Shown piece after piece: positions 1-5,591 of a DNA stretch of 7,205 nt. Numbering within the stretch: position 1 is the first letter of the stretch; every line of letters starts with the position of its first letter. The notes beneath the pieces are model-generated. The model did no database searches, was not told the origin of the DNA, and saw nothing but the letters and a program-made list of their open reading frames with translations. Position numbers and translations under genes: made by a program. Source of the DNA: Acidobacteriaceae bacterium (GTDB lineage Bacteria; Acidobacteriota; Terriglobia; Terriglobales; Acidobacteriaceae); assembly GCA_003135495.1 (NCBI GenBank), contig PLBX01000203.1, positions 1 to 7,205 of the forward strand. Direction: 5' to 3'.

Positions 1-516
1 TCGCAGGAGATTTGCTTCGTCCCCGGCGGTGACTACAAGCGCTTTCTTGAAGCTTATCTCACCGAGCAAGGCGACCAGCCAGTAGCGGTCGGCGGCGAGA
101 TGGTTACAACCGACGGCAAAGTGATCGGCGAACATGCCGGAGTCCACAATTTCACAGTCGGACAGCGCAAGGGACTTGGCCTCGCGACCGGCTCGCCGCT
201 GTACGTGATCCAGATAAAGAATGACACGCGGCAAGTTATCGTCGGCAAGGACGAAGATCTCTACTCCCGCGCCCTTATCACGAGTCGTGTAAATTTGATC
301 TCTTGCGCGGAAATAAACGAGCCCATGCGAGTGACAGTAAAAATTCGCCACAAGCATCAACCCGCATCGGCCATGATTGAATCCGCCGGTCCGGCCGAGG
401 TTCGAGTCACCTTCGACGAACCCCAGCGCGCCCTAACTCCCGGCCAGGCAGCCGTCTTCTACGACGACGACCTGGTAGTGGGCGGCGGCTGGATCGACAA
501 CCCGCCGCAACCATAA
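1..516 (+). CDS. mnmA: tRNA-specific 2-thiouridylase MnmA, C-terminal part (5' end outside window)
   Basis: This enzyme puts sulfur on U34 of tRNAs for Lys, Glu and Gln in the cytoplasm, using ATP to adenylate the base and a persulfide relay for sulfur. The visible 171 residues begin with SQEICFVPGGDY. Its Cys (codon 13-15) matches the second catalytic cysteine of the family (Cys199 in E. coli). Next comes HNFTVGQRKGLGLATGSPLYV, the conserved central-domain block, then the C-terminal beta-barrel ending in the typical LTPGQAAVFYDDDLVVGGGWI. The frame is open from base 1, so the ATP-binding PP-loop domain lies upstream of the window. Translation ends at TAA (514-516) followed at once by an in-frame TAG, a double stop. 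No partner gene is visible nearby. Identification is firm; only the 5' half is unseen. Confidence 0.96.
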   Translation, partial: SQEICFVPGGDYKRFLEAYLTEQGDQPVAVGGEMVTTDGKVIGEHAGVHNFTVGQRKGLGLATGSPLYVIQIKNDTRQVIVGKDEDLYSRALITSRVNLISCAEINEPMRVTVKIRHKHQPASAMIESAGPAEVRVTFDEPQRALTPGQAAVFYDDDLVVGGGWIDNPPQP

Positions 517-538
517 TAGCCAGCCCTACTGAATTGCC

Positions 539-570
539 GGTGGAGCGCCGGGCGTCCCCGCCCGGCCACC
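539..570. repeat. GC-rich palindromic hairpin after mnmA
   Basis: GCCGGGCG (547-554) and CGCCCGGC (559-566) are perfect 8-bp inverted arms around a TCCC loop. Flanking GGTG (539-542) and CACC (567-570) can extend the stem across a small internal bulge. It lies 30 bases after the mnmA stop and is not followed by a clean T-run, so it may be an interspersed palindromic repeat rather than an intrinsic terminator. It could still halt or protect the mnmA transcript. Confidence 0.55.
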
Positions 571-614
571 CCTACTTTCAAATTGTTATCTCCGTGCCGC
601 GTTGCGTCACGAAG

Positions 615-653
615 CAGTTACTCTGTCCAGTTACTCCGACTAGTTACTCCGAA
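615..653. repeat. 13-bp tandem repeat, three copies
   Basis: Three adjacent 13-mers are visible: CAGTTACTCTGTC (615-627), CAGTTACTCCGAC (628-640) and TAGTTACTCCGAA (641-653). All share AGTTACTC. A degenerate TTACTATC follows at 654-661. Copies 2 and 3 differ at two positions. A 13-bp period puts successive copies a little over one helical turn apart, so repeated protein binding is possible, as is simple slippage. No gene overlaps it convincingly. Confidence 0.6.
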
Positions 654-778
654 TTACTATCGCTCCACCAAATAGCACCTTTGGGGGCTAGACCTTCCGA
701 TTAACCAGGATTATTGTTGTTTCACGACGGGAACTTCGTAGTTTCTCCCCAACGAGGATCCGGCGTGGGGAACGATTT

Positions 779-901
779 ATGAAAATCTGGCATCTGGCTT
801 ATGCGGCATTGGGAATTGCGGTGGCGCGCTGGGTTTTTAAGCGTCAACCGATGACGATATCCGATCCAATCACCCGTTTTCGCACCTCTGGCCTGCTTTA
901 G
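779..901 (+). CDS. possible 40-residue single-span membrane peptide
   Basis: An ATG at 779 is preceded by GGGGAA (767-772) with a 6-base spacer, a better ribosome binding site than that of the next annotated gene. The peptide begins MKIWHLAYAALGIAVARW, a hydrophobic stretch of about 17 residues after one Lys. It is followed by VFKRQ, as expected for a short inner-membrane segment with positive flanks. The remaining 16 or so residues are polar and end at TAG (899-901). I do not recognise a family, and no function can be given. A GGAACTT motif lies 43 bases upstream. It could equally be a chance open frame in a gap; the case rests only on the ribosome binding site and the membrane-like composition. 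Confidence 0.33.
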   Translation: MKIWHLAYAALGIAVARWVFKRQPMTISDPITRFRTSGLL

Positions 902-1101
902 GTAGTGAGTGAGTAAGAGATGGAAGGGCCTGCTGCGCTCCGTTGCGCGTCCAAGTCTCCGTCGCGCATCAGGTCCTTTTCCTCCTCCGCGAAAGTGCTA
1001 GTACCAACGTGTTCCTCCGGTAACTTCTTTTCTGTTCCATCTCGCCTAAACTTGCTCTATGGACTGGCCGGGTCCCGGATACTCCCTCGGCCTCCAAAAT
1101 C

Positions 1102-2046
1102 ATGCTCTCCATACTCCCCAGCCTTCGGTTATTCGCGATCTGCGCCCTGCTTGCGGTCTCGGCTTTGCCTCCAGCCGTGATCGCTCAGGACGATGCTCCG
1201 TCGCTGGGCGATTTGGCGCGTGACCTCCGCAAAAGCAAAGTGCAGCTGCCGCCACAGCCAGCGACCGACCCGCTTCACCCGATTATCGATAATGACAATT
1301 TGGCCCAGGTCACGGAGGATGCCAAGAACGCCAGGCCAGCGAAGCAGAACAAAACAGTTTTTTCCATTGATCCCTCCACCAATACGCTCAAAGTGTCATC
1401 GCCCGACGTCACCTGCAGCCTTTCATTCAATGCACGCGCGAGCGCGCTACTGATCAAGCCAGTTTTAGTTGAAGATTTGCCGCTCGACGAACTGCTGAAA
1501 CTCGACGGCCCGGGCTCGATTCAGGACGAGAATTTGCAACTGGAAGTGTTCAACGGCACGGACTGGGATCTTCGCGAAATCACGATTGGCTTGACCCTCG
1601 AACGCAAGCCCCGACAAGATGCAGAACTATCGGCGCGAGGCCGGGTGATTCCCGCAGCGGAGAATCTTGCACCCACCGCCATGGAGCGTCGTTCCGACGT
1701 GACTATCCTTTATCACCTCAAGGCCGAGACTAAGCCGTTCAGCACCGCCGTCTTCCGGGAAAACATCGGAATCACTCCCGGACCCGATGAAGATTGGCGA
1801 TGGTCGATCGTGGAAGCCAAAGGGGTTCGGCCCTCGCAAACTCCCGCAACCTACGAGTCGCAACGGGAAGAACCGCTGTTTGCCATGCCCTCAGCATTGT
1901 TGCCGAGCGATAATCAGCCACCCGCGCCGGGCGCTTCCACAGCGCCAACAGTGCCACTCGCGCCAGCAGCGCCTTTGGCCATTCCGGACAAACCAGAGAA
2001 GAAGGATTCGAGTACCACGAACACGATTCCACTTGCTCAACAATAG
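1102..2046 (+). CDS. secreted protein of unknown function, Pro/Ala-rich C-terminus
   Basis: This 314-residue protein has a clear Sec signal peptide. A hydrophobic core FAICALLAVSALPPAV is followed by AVIA-QDD, so cleavage is likely after residue 28. The mature start carries SLGDLARDLRKSK (34-46), a short Leu/Arg/Lys motif I associate with exported acidobacterial proteins. Residues 85-240 alternate short beta-prone stretches. They include LEVFNGTDWDLREITIGLTL (147-166), which resembles the strand pattern of Ig-like beta-sandwich modules. Residues 245-298 are Pro/Ala/Ser-rich and probably a flexible linker or wall-spanning tail; no anchor follows. One Cys (105) is present. The ATG at 1102 is chosen because it starts the signal peptide, although no good ribosome binding site precedes it. 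I do not recognise a named family. Periplasmic or outer-surface location is inferred from the signal peptide. Confidence 0.8.
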   Translation: MLSILPSLRLFAICALLAVSALPPAVIAQDDAPSLGDLARDLRKSKVQLPPQPATDPLHPIIDNDNLAQVTEDAKNARPAKQNKTVFSIDPSTNTLKVSSPDVTCSLSFNARASALLIKPVLVEDLPLDELLKLDGPGSIQDENLQLEVFNGTDWDLREITIGLTLERKPRQDAELSARGRVIPAAENLAPTAMERRSDVTILYHLKAETKPFSTAVFRENIGITPGPDEDWRWSIVEAKGVRPSQTPATYESQREEPLFAMPSALLPSDNQPPAPGASTAPTVPLAPAAPLAIPDKPEKKDSSTTNTIPLAQQ

Positions 2047-2232
2047 AAGCTTTCTTCCCCAACGGGTTTCCCCGTGGTCTCTCATTTTCACTGTGACCCC
2101 TGTGGTTAAGATTTTGTTTTTGTGTTCTTGCAATCTCCAAACGAGTTGCAAACATGCAAACCATCTCGGCAGATTTCCCGCACTTCAAGTAAATTGTTTC
2201 TTCGCGCCAAAATAATTATCCGGGGGATCTAC
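2047..2232. other. intergenic region before the deoxyhypusine-synthase-like gene
   Basis: A small hairpin, ACGGG (2062-2066) with CCCGT (2071-2075) around TTTC, follows the previous stop by 15 bases. Its 5-bp stem is too weak to call a terminator with confidence. TTGCAA occurs twice (near 2128 and 2149) in an AT-rich stretch. It could be part of a promoter, but no paired -10 stands out. Confidence 0.3.
2222..2227 (+). promoter_or_regulatory. ribosome binding site GGGGGA deciding a TTG start
   Basis: GGGGGA ends five bases before TTG at 2233 and is the only purine-rich site near the beginning of the conserved part of the deoxyhypusine-synthase-like gene. No in-frame ATG lies between it and the conserved domain. 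The longer frame would start at ATG 2122, which lacks such a site. Confidence 0.55.
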
Positions 2233-3372
2233 TTGAAGAAGAAAAACGCCACGAAGCACGGTCAACATAAAGAAGGCAGCCATGAAGAGGGCACGGGGAT
2301 CGACCGCAAACTACACGATCCTGTAGCGGACCGCCTAATTCCGCTCGAACCGCTCGATCTCGGCAAGATTCACTCCATCGATGACTTGGTGCGGGCGATG
2401 TCAAAGACTGCCTTCACCGGACGCCAGCTTGGCGAAGCCGCCGATGTTCTAGAGGCCATGGCGCGCGATCAGGAATGCTTCGTCGTCATGACGCTCGCGG
2501 GCGCAATGACCGTTGCCAAACAGGGCCTCGTGATCGCTGAGTTGATCGACCGCGGCATCGTCAACGCGATCGTATCGACTGGAGCGTTAATGGCGCACGG
2601 CCTGGTTGAAGCGACCGGGCGCGCGCATTTTCGCCACAATCCCGAACTCAGCGACGAAGAACTGTATGAAGCGGGATACAACCGCGTCTACGACACGCTT
2701 GAACCGGAACAGAACCTCGACGACGTAGAGCGCGTGATGGCCGCCACATTTGGCGGCTGGAACTCTGACGAAGTAATGTGCTCCTACAAGTTGAATCGCG
2801 CCATTGGAGCGCATCTGGCGAAGGCAGCCAAGGGACAGCGCGGCATTCTGAAGTCGGCCTACGAAAAAAATGTTCCCGTATTCGTCCCCGCGTTTTCCGA
2901 CTCCGAACTCGGCCTCGATTACGCGTTAACCAATCGCGAGCGCGATAAGCAAGGCAAGCCACGATTCCGCTTCGACCCCTTCGAAGACCTGGAGCACTTT
3001 GCGGCGACGCTGCTCAGTCAGAAGCGCCTGGGCATCTTCACCATCGGCGGCGGCGTCCCCCGCAACTGGTCGCAGCAGTTCGGCCCATTTATCGAATTGC
3101 GCCACCGCCGGGGCGGCGAAGACTTGCCCCTCAAGCGCTATCATTACGGGCTGCGCATCTGCCCTGAGCCGGTTCATTGGGGCGGTCTCTCAGGTAGTCC
3201 TTACAGCGAAGCGATTTCGTGGGGGAAATTTGTCCCTCCATCCGAGGGCGGGAAGTTCGGAGAAGTCTTTGTGGATGCAACGGTCGGATTGCCGATTATC
3301 GTAGCGTCGGTGCTGGAGCGCTTGAAGAAGAAGCCAGCTGCGAAAAAGACAATCAAACAAAGTTCGCTGTAG
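2233..3372 (+). CDS. deoxyhypusine synthase family protein (probable homospermidine-type aminobutyltransferase)
   Basis: Enzymes of this family use NAD+ to take an aminobutyl group from a polyamine and transfer it to an amine. Eukaryotes modify eIF5A this way. Bacterial homologues lack that substrate, and some are known to make homospermidine. Family blocks are clear (379-residue numbering): NAIVSTGALMAHG (111-123), PVFVPAFSDSELGLD (215-229), IFTIGGGVPRNW (268-279) and SEAISWGKF (325-333). Lys332 (codon 3226-3228) matches the enzyme-imine lysine, and the Glu of SEAISWGK is kept. GGGV is followed by PRNW where the human enzyme has catalytic His288, so that His seems absent. I chose TTG at 2233: GGGGGA lies at 2222-2227 with a 5-base gap, and the upstream frame to ATG 2122 reads like noncoding sequence. 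The first 25 residues are Lys/His/Glu-rich. It converges on an arginine decarboxylase gene, which supports a polyamine role. The exact substrates are not determined by sequence. Confidence 0.9.
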   Translation: MKKKNATKHGQHKEGSHEEGTGIDRKLHDPVADRLIPLEPLDLGKIHSIDDLVRAMSKTAFTGRQLGEAADVLEAMARDQECFVVMTLAGAMTVAKQGLVIAELIDRGIVNAIVSTGALMAHGLVEATGRAHFRHNPELSDEELYEAGYNRVYDTLEPEQNLDDVERVMAATFGGWNSDEVMCSYKLNRAIGAHLAKAAKGQRGILKSAYEKNVPVFVPAFSDSELGLDYALTNRERDKQGKPRFRFDPFEDLEHFAATLLSQKRLGIFTIGGGVPRNWSQQFGPFIELRHRRGGEDLPLKRYHYGLRICPEPVHWGGLSGSPYSEAISWGKFVPPSEGGKFGEVFVDATVGLPIIVASVLERLKKKPAAKKTIKQSSL

Positions 3373-3480
3373 AGACGCGGCTTGCCGCGTCTCAGCGTGA
3401 CTACTGCTATCCGAGCTCGAGGCTGCGCTCGGCTTGGACCCTTCGACTTCGCTCAGGGCAGGCTCGCGAGGGCGCCCGTC
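3372..3480. repeat. cluster of palindromic repeats between two convergent genes
   Basis: At least five inverted repeats are packed here. GAGACGCGG / CCGCGTCTC (3372-3380 / 3385-3393, loop CTTG) begins on the last base of the upstream stop codon. CCGAGC / GCTCGG (3411-3416 / 3427-3432) follows. CCCT / AGGG (3439-3442 / 3455-3458) encloses TTCGACTTCGCTC. CTCGCGAG (3463-3470) and GGGCGCCC (3470-3477) are perfect 8-base palindromes sharing one base. The 3439-3458 unit reads ALSEVEG when translated on the minus strand, a string I recall turning up in many unrelated bacterial gene models, which suggests an interspersed repeat. The cluster sits where both convergent transcripts must end and may act as a two-way terminator. 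No T-run follows any of the stems. Confidence 0.65.
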
Positions 3481-3494
3481 CCCAGACGAACCAG

Positions 3495-4052
3495 TTAGGC
3501 AAAGATCAACACAGCCGACGCTATCACCGTCGTCCACAGCCCGCGCTTATCCCCCACCGCCGACTGCGTCACATTCGCCGTGCGCACGATCTTGTTCGAG
3601 ATGCGATAAATCTCTTTTTTCTCGTCCCACGACCGGTCGGAATCAAACTCCACATGAAGCGTCGTGGCGAGCATTTCGGCGGCGAGTTCTTCGGCATAAT
3701 CGCCAGCCGCATCTTCGGTCTCGCCGAACGAGTGGTGCTCGCTCAAATATCCATACGTATTGCGATCTGCCGGGATGGCGACGCCGATCGACGAGGCCAG
3801 CAGTCGATGCGGCTCGTGAGTGGAATTCTCCGCCACCACGGCGAATACCACTTCCCCAGGAGATAAATATTTCAGTCCCTGCGAGCGCGGCACCAGTTTG
3901 CAGTTGGGCGGAAAGATCGATGAGACACGTACCAGGTTTTGCGCCGCGATGCCCGCGTCGCGTAAGGCCAATTCAAATGAAGTCAGTCGCTCCCGGTGTT
4001 TCCCCACACCTTTGGTGAAAAATATTTTCTTGGGGACCATGTCCTTGCCCAA
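3495..4052 (-). CDS. pyruvoyl-dependent arginine decarboxylase
   Basis: This enzyme converts arginine to agmatine and CO2, the first step of agmatine-based polyamine synthesis. It uses a pyruvoyl group made by self-cleavage rather than PLP. The 185-residue protein has the family opening [19 protein letters not shown] and the cleavage block [14 protein letters not shown]. Cleavage between Ser44 and Ser45 (codons 3923-3921 and 3920-3918) would give a beta chain of 44 residues and an alpha chain of 141 bearing the pyruvoyl. [10 protein letters not shown] (101-110) carries a Glu that likely serves as proton donor. Length fits the family (about 150-190). The start is TTG at 4052 because GGAGGAA (complement of 4059-4065) sits 6 bases upstream. 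The in-frame ATG at 4040 has no properly spaced site. It is convergent with the deoxyhypusine-synthase-like gene. A TACAAT (complement of 4113-4118) could be its -10, but no convincing -35 accompanies it. Confidence 0.93.
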   Translation of the reverse strand: MGKDMVPKKIFFTKGVGKHRERLTSFELALRDAGIAAQNLVRVSSIFPPNCKLVPRSQGLKYLSPGEVVFAVVAENSTHEPHRLLASSIGVAIPADRNTYGYLSEHHSFGETEDAAGDYAEELAAEMLATTLHVEFDSDRSWDEKKEIYRISNKIVRTANVTQSAVGDKRGLWTTVIASAVLIFA

Positions 4053-4060
4053 TTCAGTTT

Positions 4061-4065
4061 CCTCC
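4061..4065 (-). promoter_or_regulatory. strong ribosome binding site GGAGG deciding a TTG start
   Basis: On the minus strand GGAGG, within GGAGGAAA, precedes TTG (4052-4050) by 8 bases, or 6 counting the whole GGAGGAA. The next in-frame ATG (4040) is 20 bases away, too far for this site. TTG is therefore the likely start of the arginine decarboxylase. Confidence 0.7.
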
Positions 4066-4204
4066 AGAAATAAATGAGTTGAGCGGCAAATCTAACACAG
4101 CAATTTGTGAAGATTGTATGAAAAAAGAAGAGAACGCAAGATTTTCCCACGCTCCCGCGAAACCAGCGCGGCTAGCGGGTGATTCTGCGGAAATGCGAAG
4201 TTCG

Positions 4205-4435
4205 TCAGGCCGCTTGTTTCGTGACCAGGACGTGCGCGCCGTCTCGACCCTGTGCGCCCACTATCTTCATTTCCTGCCAGTCGTAGCGGAACTCCCTGCC
4301 ACAATCCAGACAAGCGACGTACGTGCCCGTCCGTTGCGTAGTGGAACTACGGCGAGAATCGGCACGCACAGTGATCGGAAAACTGTAGCGAGCATGCCGG
4401 CAACCGAATATTGCATCGATCAACTTCGACAACAT
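4205..4435 (-). CDS. small zinc-ribbon-like protein of unknown function
   Basis: The gene gives a 76-residue protein starting MLSKLIDAIFGCRHARYSFP. It carries two half-sites for a metal: C12-x-H14 near the N-terminus and C42-x2-C45 in TYVACLDCGREFRYDWQEM. Together these look like a short zinc ribbon. The region between them is Arg/Ser/Thr-rich and varies little in hydrophobicity; there is no membrane segment or signal peptide. I recall similar CLDCG-x-x-x-x-YDW proteins in Acidobacteriota, but no function is established to my knowledge. ATG at 4435 is preferred over GTG at 4447 because GGGGG lies five bases before it, overlapping the GTG codon. It lies 152 bases upstream of the arginine decarboxylase on the same strand and could be co-transcribed with it. 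A role in binding nucleic acid or a protein partner is only a guess. Confidence 0.7.
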   Translation of the reverse strand: MLSKLIDAIFGCRHARYSFPITVRADSRRSSTTQRTGTYVACLDCGREFRYDWQEMKIVGAQGRDGAHVLVTKQAA

Positions 4436-4690
4436 TGGTACCCCCACAGAAACGATTCGAACCAGACGAAGTGGCTAGTCCGATCGCCCTAGGGTTTGGA
4501 CCAGCTCACTTACTTAGATACCTGTAGGGAAGAAAAGGTTTCGTAGGTGAAAGTTTTTGCGACTTGATCGCCGGCGCACATGGGCTGAAGAATATCGAAG
4601 CGCACTCTTGTCTTGGAGTAAGCGCTAGAACATTGAATGATTTAGGGACAGTGTTTCAGGTGAAAGGTGTTGCACAAAACTCTGAAACCG

Positions 4691-4957
4691 TTACCCGTTT
4701 GGCGGGTCAGATTTCTTCTGCGCCGTACACTTGGTCATGATCGCCGAGCGCAAGCGCGTACGCAGATCATCGGGCAGCTCGTAGAGCTCCGAGTCACGAT
4801 AGATTTCGATCGTCTTCTTGGTCGTATCGCAGACAACATAGCAGTTGTGGCACCACGCCAGATGGTCGTCCAGTTCGGTCTTGGTCCGCGCATCGAGCAC
4901 GCCGTCCAAGTAGTTGGTTAATTCGTTTAAAAATTCAGAGCACTTCACTGTCGCCAT
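4691..4957 (-). CDS. zinc-binding anti-sigma factor (ZAS / zf-HC2 type), cytoplasmic
   Basis: Such proteins bind and silence a partner ECF sigma factor and release it when a signal, often thiol oxidation, disrupts the zinc site. This 88-residue protein carries H32-x3-C36-x2-C39 in DDHLAWCHNC, the signature of the family, plus C6 near the start as a likely fourth ligand. C43 and C77 are additional cysteines. A helical N-terminal part (FLNELTNYLDGVLDARTKTELDD, split around residue 20) is typical of the sigma-binding helices. No membrane segment follows, so it should act in the cytoplasm. It begins inside the sigma gene with a 23-base overlap, implying translational coupling and near-equal production. 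ATG at 4957 is preferred, giving the usual short lead before Cys6; ATG 4975 and GTG 4981 are in-frame alternatives. The signal it senses cannot be told from sequence. Confidence 0.87.
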   Translation of the reverse strand: MATVKCSEFLNELTNYLDGVLDARTKTELDDHLAWCHNCYVVCDTTKKTIEIYRDSELYELPDDLRTRLRSAIMTKCTAQKKSDPPNG

Positions 4958-5591
4958 CTCCACTCGCACTGCCATCTGCACTCGCTTTTTTCTGAAAGAA
5001 GCGGTTGAGCCGTTCGCGCAATTGCAGGCGCGCGCGGAGCAACCTCGACTTCACCGCCGGAATACTCAACTCCAGCGCTTGGGCCGTCTCTTCCGTCGAG
5101 AGGCCTTCCACGTCACGGAGTACAAACACCGTTCGAAATCCCGATGGCAACCCCTGAATCGTGCGAGTCAGAATATCCCGCAACTCCTCTTGGTTGTACA
5201 TCTGCTCCGGATTGGGACTCCAATCCGCAACCTCGCGGGGAAGCGAATCATCTTCAGTCTTAATGTCCTCGTCGAGAGAAACCGTGCGCTCCGGCTTGCG
5301 CCGGCGCAACTTCATCAGCGCTTCATTCACCGCAATCCGCACCAGCCAGGTATAAAACTTCGACTGTTCCTGGAATTTCTCCAGGTTGCGATACGCCTTA
5401 AGAAACGCCTCTTGTACTACGTCTTCCGCGTCCTCGCGATTCTGCGTAATGTGCTGTGCAATGCGGAAAACGTTGCGATCATAGCGCCGTACCAATTCTT
5501 CAAACGCTTGATCGTCGCCGCGCTTGGCTCGCCGGACCAGCTGCATTTCTTCGCTGACCGGCTGCTCGACATTTGGTTGGATGGTAGTCAT
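4935..5591 (-). CDS. RNA polymerase ECF-family sigma factor (sigma-70 group 4)
   Basis: This 218-residue protein directs RNA polymerase to a specific promoter set under a stress or envelope signal. Region 2 spans about residues 26-97 and includes DAEDVVQEAFLKAYRNL (core binding and -10 melting), followed by FYTWLVRIAVNEALMKLRRR. Region 4 spans about 143-196. LPSGFRTVFVLRDVEGLSTEE is followed by the helix-turn-helix AQALELSIPAVKSRLLRAR, which reads the -35 element. An acidic linker (105-130) lies between them, and regions 1 and 3 are absent, as expected for the group. The tail KKASADGSASGDGDSEVL is short and polar. ATG at 5591 gives the standard N-terminus, but the ribosome binding site is poor. 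It overlaps the anti-sigma gene downstream. No classical ECF autoregulatory promoter (GGAAC plus CGTC-like) was found before it, and the regulon is unknown. Confidence 0.95.
   Translation of the reverse strand: MTTIQPNVEQPVSEEMQLVRRAKRGDDQAFEELVRRYDRNVFRIAQHITQNREDAEDVVQEAFLKAYRNLEKFQEQSKFYTWLVRIAVNEALMKLRRRKPERTVSLDEDIKTEDDSLPREVADWSPNPEQMYNQEELRDILTRTIQGLPSGFRTVFVLRDVEGLSTEETAQALELSIPAVKSRLLRARLQLRERLNRFFQKKASADGSASGDGDSEVL

Larger units (their letters stand above)
517..1101. other. 585-bp gap between mnmA and the secreted-protein gene
   Basis: This stretch has no long coding region. It holds the GC hairpin at 539-570, the 13-bp tandem repeat at 615-653 and a possible 40-codon peptide at 779-901. 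GGAACTT at 730-736 resembles the -35 element of ECF-type promoters, but no matching -10 is clear. GTGAGTGAGTA at 905-915 is a short simple repeat. From about 920 to 1101 I see nothing convincing. The 86-codon open frame at 920-1180 runs into the next gene in another frame, has low-complexity composition and looks spurious. Confidence 0.5.

Noticed and set aside
1772..2188. Minus-strand frame of 138 codons over the end of the secreted-protein gene
   Set aside because: It spans coding and intergenic sequence with no motif; it is a high-GC shadow frame.
3219..4018. Long plus-strand frames across the convergent gap (3219-3866, 3434-4018)
   Set aside because: They run through the palindromic repeats and antisense to the arginine decarboxylase, whose family motifs are unmistakable.
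4096..4109. CACA-N6-TGTG inverted repeat upstream of the arginine decarboxylase as a CRP-type operator
   Set aside because: The arms are in the opposite orientation to TGTGA-N6-TCACA and only four bases long, which is expected by chance.
4059..4492. Plus-strand open frame over the zinc-ribbon gene (4079-4492) and minus-strand frame 4092-4313
   Set aside because: They overlap the better-supported gene in other frames, have no recognisable motif and carry arginine/serine-rich shadow composition.
4436..4510. tRNA-like 3' end on the minus strand (GGTTCGAATC followed by a terminal TACCA)
   Set aside because: The bases around the TTCGAAT loop do not pair into a T-stem beyond one or two pairs, and no matching 5' acceptor strand is present. 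At most it is a decayed relic.
4691..4707. ACCCG/CGGGT hairpin at the end of the anti-sigma gene as a terminator
   Set aside because: The stem is only five pairs, lies inside the last codons and is not followed by a T-run on the minus strand.
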